From the NCBI RefSeq assembly GCF_026410925.1, contig NZ_CP112972.1:2356001-2420000 (forward strand): a stretch of DNA of 64,000 bases, read 5' to 3'. The notes below the pieces were generated by a model. That model did not search any database. It was not told the DNA's origin and was given only the letters and a program-made list of their open reading frames with translations. The translations under genes and the position numbers were made by a program. This document shows, in pieces, positions 62,014-64,000 of the stretch. How positions within the stretch are numbered: position 1 is the first letter of the stretch; every line of letters begins with the position of its first letter. Origin of the DNA: Halovenus salina. Its GTDB lineage: Archaea > Halobacteriota > Halobacteria > Halobacteriales > Haloarculaceae.

Positions 62014-64000
62014 ATGGGTCTCGATGAACTGGAACTGGCCGAAAAGCCAGCTATTGAGATTTTTCGAGATCTTGGTTATGACTACGCGTCCTCCACTGAG
62101 TTAAGCACTTCACGGCCGACGACGAGTGAAGTCGTACTTAAAGATCGTCTTAGGGACCAAGTCAAGTTAATTAACCCAGATCTGCCGGAAGACGCCCGAG
62201 AAGAAGCAATTCGCCACCTAACGAGCACACAATCTCCAAATCTGCTGGAAGATAACCAGGAACTCCATCAACAGTTGGTCGATGGAGTTCAAGTCGAATA
62301 TGAACAAGACGGTGAGCAAGTCGGCCGCTTCGTACAGCCAATTGACTTTGAGAATCCAGAGAACAATGACTGGCTCGTCACCACACAGTTCACTGTCCAA
62401 GTTGGGGACAATCCCCGACGGAAGCCTGACTTAGTCGTCTTCTTAAACGGCCTCCCTATTGGTGTCCTCGAATTCAAGAACCCGACTGATCCGAAGGCGA
62501 CGCTGGAAAACGCGTATGACCAAGTCAATAGTCGCTATCGGAACGATATCTCTCCACTCTTCCGCTATAACGAAGTGATCGGGCTGGCGGACCTGAATGA
62601 GTCCCGCATTGGCTGCCTTGACGCTGGTTGGCAGTGGTACCGCCCTTGGCGATACATCGAGCAGGAGGGAGATGGACGCGAGGATTTGCCCGGACAAGAA
62701 GTCCTTCTTCGAGGGGTGTTCGACAAAGAACGCCTCTTAGACCTAATTGAGAACTTCATCGTCTTCAGCGAGGTAGACGGTCAGCCAGTGAAAATGCTGG
62801 CAGGGTACCACCAGTTCTACGGCGTTAGAGAAGCCGTGAAAAGCGCAAAAGAGACCCAAGGAGACGACCTGGGCCGTATCGGCGTCTACTGGCATACCCA
62901 GGGCTCCGGGAAATCGCTCTCAATGGTTTACTTCGTCCGGAAGATCCGTCGGAGCAGTGACTTCGGCAACCCGACGTTCGTCGTTGTTACGGACCGGAAC
63001 GAGCTGGATGAGCAGATCACGCACACGTTCAGTGATGCCGGGTACAACGTGAGTTGGGCTGATACCATTCCTGACCTGCGGGACAAACTGGATCGCCAAG
63101 CTGGCGGTCTAATATTCACTACGATACAGAAATTCCAGACGCAAAAAGACGAACGTGAGCATCCGGTCGTCAACGAGCGTGAGGATGTGATCGTGATGGC
63201 AGACGAAGCCCATCGTTCACAGACGAAAGAGCTGGGAGAAAATCTGCGAGATGCACTCCCGAATGCCTCTTTCATCGGCTTCACTGCGACCCCGATTCAC
63301 GATGGCGATAACGCTACCCGGATGACTTTCGGGGAGTATGTCAGTCAGTACACTATCGACCGTTCAGAGGAAGACGGTTCTACCGTCCCTATTTACTACG
63401 AATCCCGGTTCGCAAAACTCCAGCTCAACAAGGAGGCGATCAGCGAGTCAGTACGAGAGTTGCTCGACTCTGGTGATGAAGATCTGGAGAATCAACTCGT
63501 GGAGAAGTGGACGACCCTCCGTCGGATCATCGAGACCGCTGACGACCGTCTAGAAAAGATTGCGGGCGACATCGTAGACCATTACAACGACCGTGAAATC
63601 GAGGGAAAGGCAATGGTCGTGTCCATTAGCCGTAAGGCTGCGGTGAAATACAAACGCTACATCGAACAGCAGCCAGATTCCCCCGAAGTTGGCGTAGTCA
63701 TCTCAGAGCCGGAAGAATACATCGACGATCCGCCAAACGAAGGGAAACTCAAACGGCGGTTCAAAGATCCAGACGATCCGCTCAAAGTCATCGTTGTCTG
63801 CGATAAGTGGACGACTGGATTCGATTGCCCACCGCTGCATACTCTTTACATCGACCGGCCGATGAAGAACCACAATCTCCTACAGACCATAGGGAGAGTG
63901 AATCGAGTCTATAAGGACAAGCCAGGAGGGCTCGTGGTTGACTATATCGGCATTGCAGAGGACCTGCGCCAAGCCCTGGACAAGTACACATCCGACATCC
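62014..64000 (+). CDS. hsdR: Type I restriction subunit HsdR (3' end cut by window)
   Basis: About 662 codons are present from ATG 62014. The PD-(D/E)XK nuclease is in [20 protein letters not shown] with ExK in LEFKNP. The SF2 translocase follows: Walker [21 protein letters not shown] box in [13 protein letters not shown], motif III in [11 protein letters not shown] and motif VI region starting with [20 protein letters not shown]. It starts 35 bp after hsdS. The frame is open to the window edge. Confidence 0.92.
   Translation, partial: MGLDELELAEKPAIEIFRDLGYDYASSTELSTSRPTTSEVVLKDRLRDQVKLINPDLPEDAREEAIRHLTSTQSPNLLEDNQELHQQLVDGVQVEYEQDGEQVGRFVQPIDFENPENNDWLVTTQFTVQVGDNPRRKPDLVVFLNGLPIGVLEFKNPTDPKATLENAYDQVNSRYRNDISPLFRYNEVIGLADLNESRIGCLDAGWQWYRPWRYIEQEGDGREDLPGQEVLLRGVFDKERLLDLIENFIVFSEVDGQPVKMLAGYHQFYGVREAVKSAKETQGDDLGRIGVYWHTQGSGKSLSMVYFVRKIRRSSDFGNPTFVVVTDRNELDEQITHTFSDAGYNVSWADTIPDLRDKLDRQAGGLIFTTIQKFQTQKDEREHPVVNEREDVIVMADEAHRSQTKELGENLRDALPNASFIGFTATPIHDGDNATRMTFGEYVSQYTIDRSEEDGSTVPIYYESRFAKLQLNKEAISESVRELLDSGDEDLENQLVEKWTTLRRIIETADDRLEKIAGDIVDHYNDREIEGKAMVVSISRKAAVKYKRYIEQQPDSPEVGVVISEPEEYIDDPPNEGKLKRRFKDPDDPLKVIVVCDKWTTGFDCPPLHTLYIDRPMKNHNLLQTIGRVNRVYKDKPGGLVVDYIGIAEDLRQALDKYTSDI

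Noticed and set aside
62014..64000. Stand-alone helicase
   Set aside because: The N-terminal PD-(D/E)XK domain and the position after hsdM and hsdS identify it as HsdR.

Overview
The window is haloarchaeal DNA. Nearly every protein is rich in Asp and Glu, the first 22 kb is GC-rich, and several small families are typical of halophilic archaea (HVO_0758-type zinc finger, DUF7123- and DUF7342-type proteins, a uS10/mL48-like paralogue, archaeal TATA-binding proteins). I cannot name the species.

Region 1, about 1 to 22.4 kb, is ordinary chromosome. It holds a truncated exported PQQ-repeat protein, a glucosyl-3-phosphoglycerate synthase plus dihydropteroate synthase pair, two Nudix hydrolases, a 2Fe-2S ferredoxin, an M20 amidohydrolase, a PAS-PAS histidine kinase, endonuclease III, a TrmB regulator, an SPFH/band 7 protein, a TRAM protein, a YkgJ Fe-S cluster protein, a frameshifted two-TM protein, PEP carboxylase, an SDR oxidoreductase and an APH-like kinase.

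Region 2, about 22.4 to 41.3 kb, is mobile and plasmid-derived. tRNA-3'-end-like fragments (att-like scars) bracket a DUF234-type ATPase and abut a tyrosine integrase. Behind them lie a very large DDE transposase-like protein, a second DUF234-type ATPase, a second integrase, a ParA partition cassette, about 2 kb of low-GC non-coding DNA with inverted repeats, a double ribbon-helix-helix protein behind a perfect 18-bp inverted repeat, and several gene remnants. This looks like an integrated, partly decayed plasmid.

Region 3, about 41.4 to 64 kb, is a defence island. In order: an MNT/HEPN toxin-antitoxin pair; an HNH endonuclease followed by two unknown proteins; a Mrr-like protein; a minus-strand operon of RAMP/Cas7- and Cas5-like proteins that most resembles a type IV (Csf) CRISPR effector but has a DEDD 3'-5' exonuclease and a PD-(D/E)XK-like protein where known subtypes carry DinG, CysH, RecD or an HD protein; a divergent HTH regulator; an operon with a CARF-wHTH protein, a cold-shock-like protein and a methylase-specificity fusion; two divergent TATA-binding proteins; and a type I restriction-modification operon whose hsdR runs off the window.

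The strongest novelty candidates are the Csf-like operon (no array, no adaptation genes, a structured leader RNA starting near the predicted transcription start, ORB-like repeats in an internal gap) and the two unusual TBPs, each placed just upstream of a different modification operon. All assignments were made by eye from sequence motifs; no database search was run.
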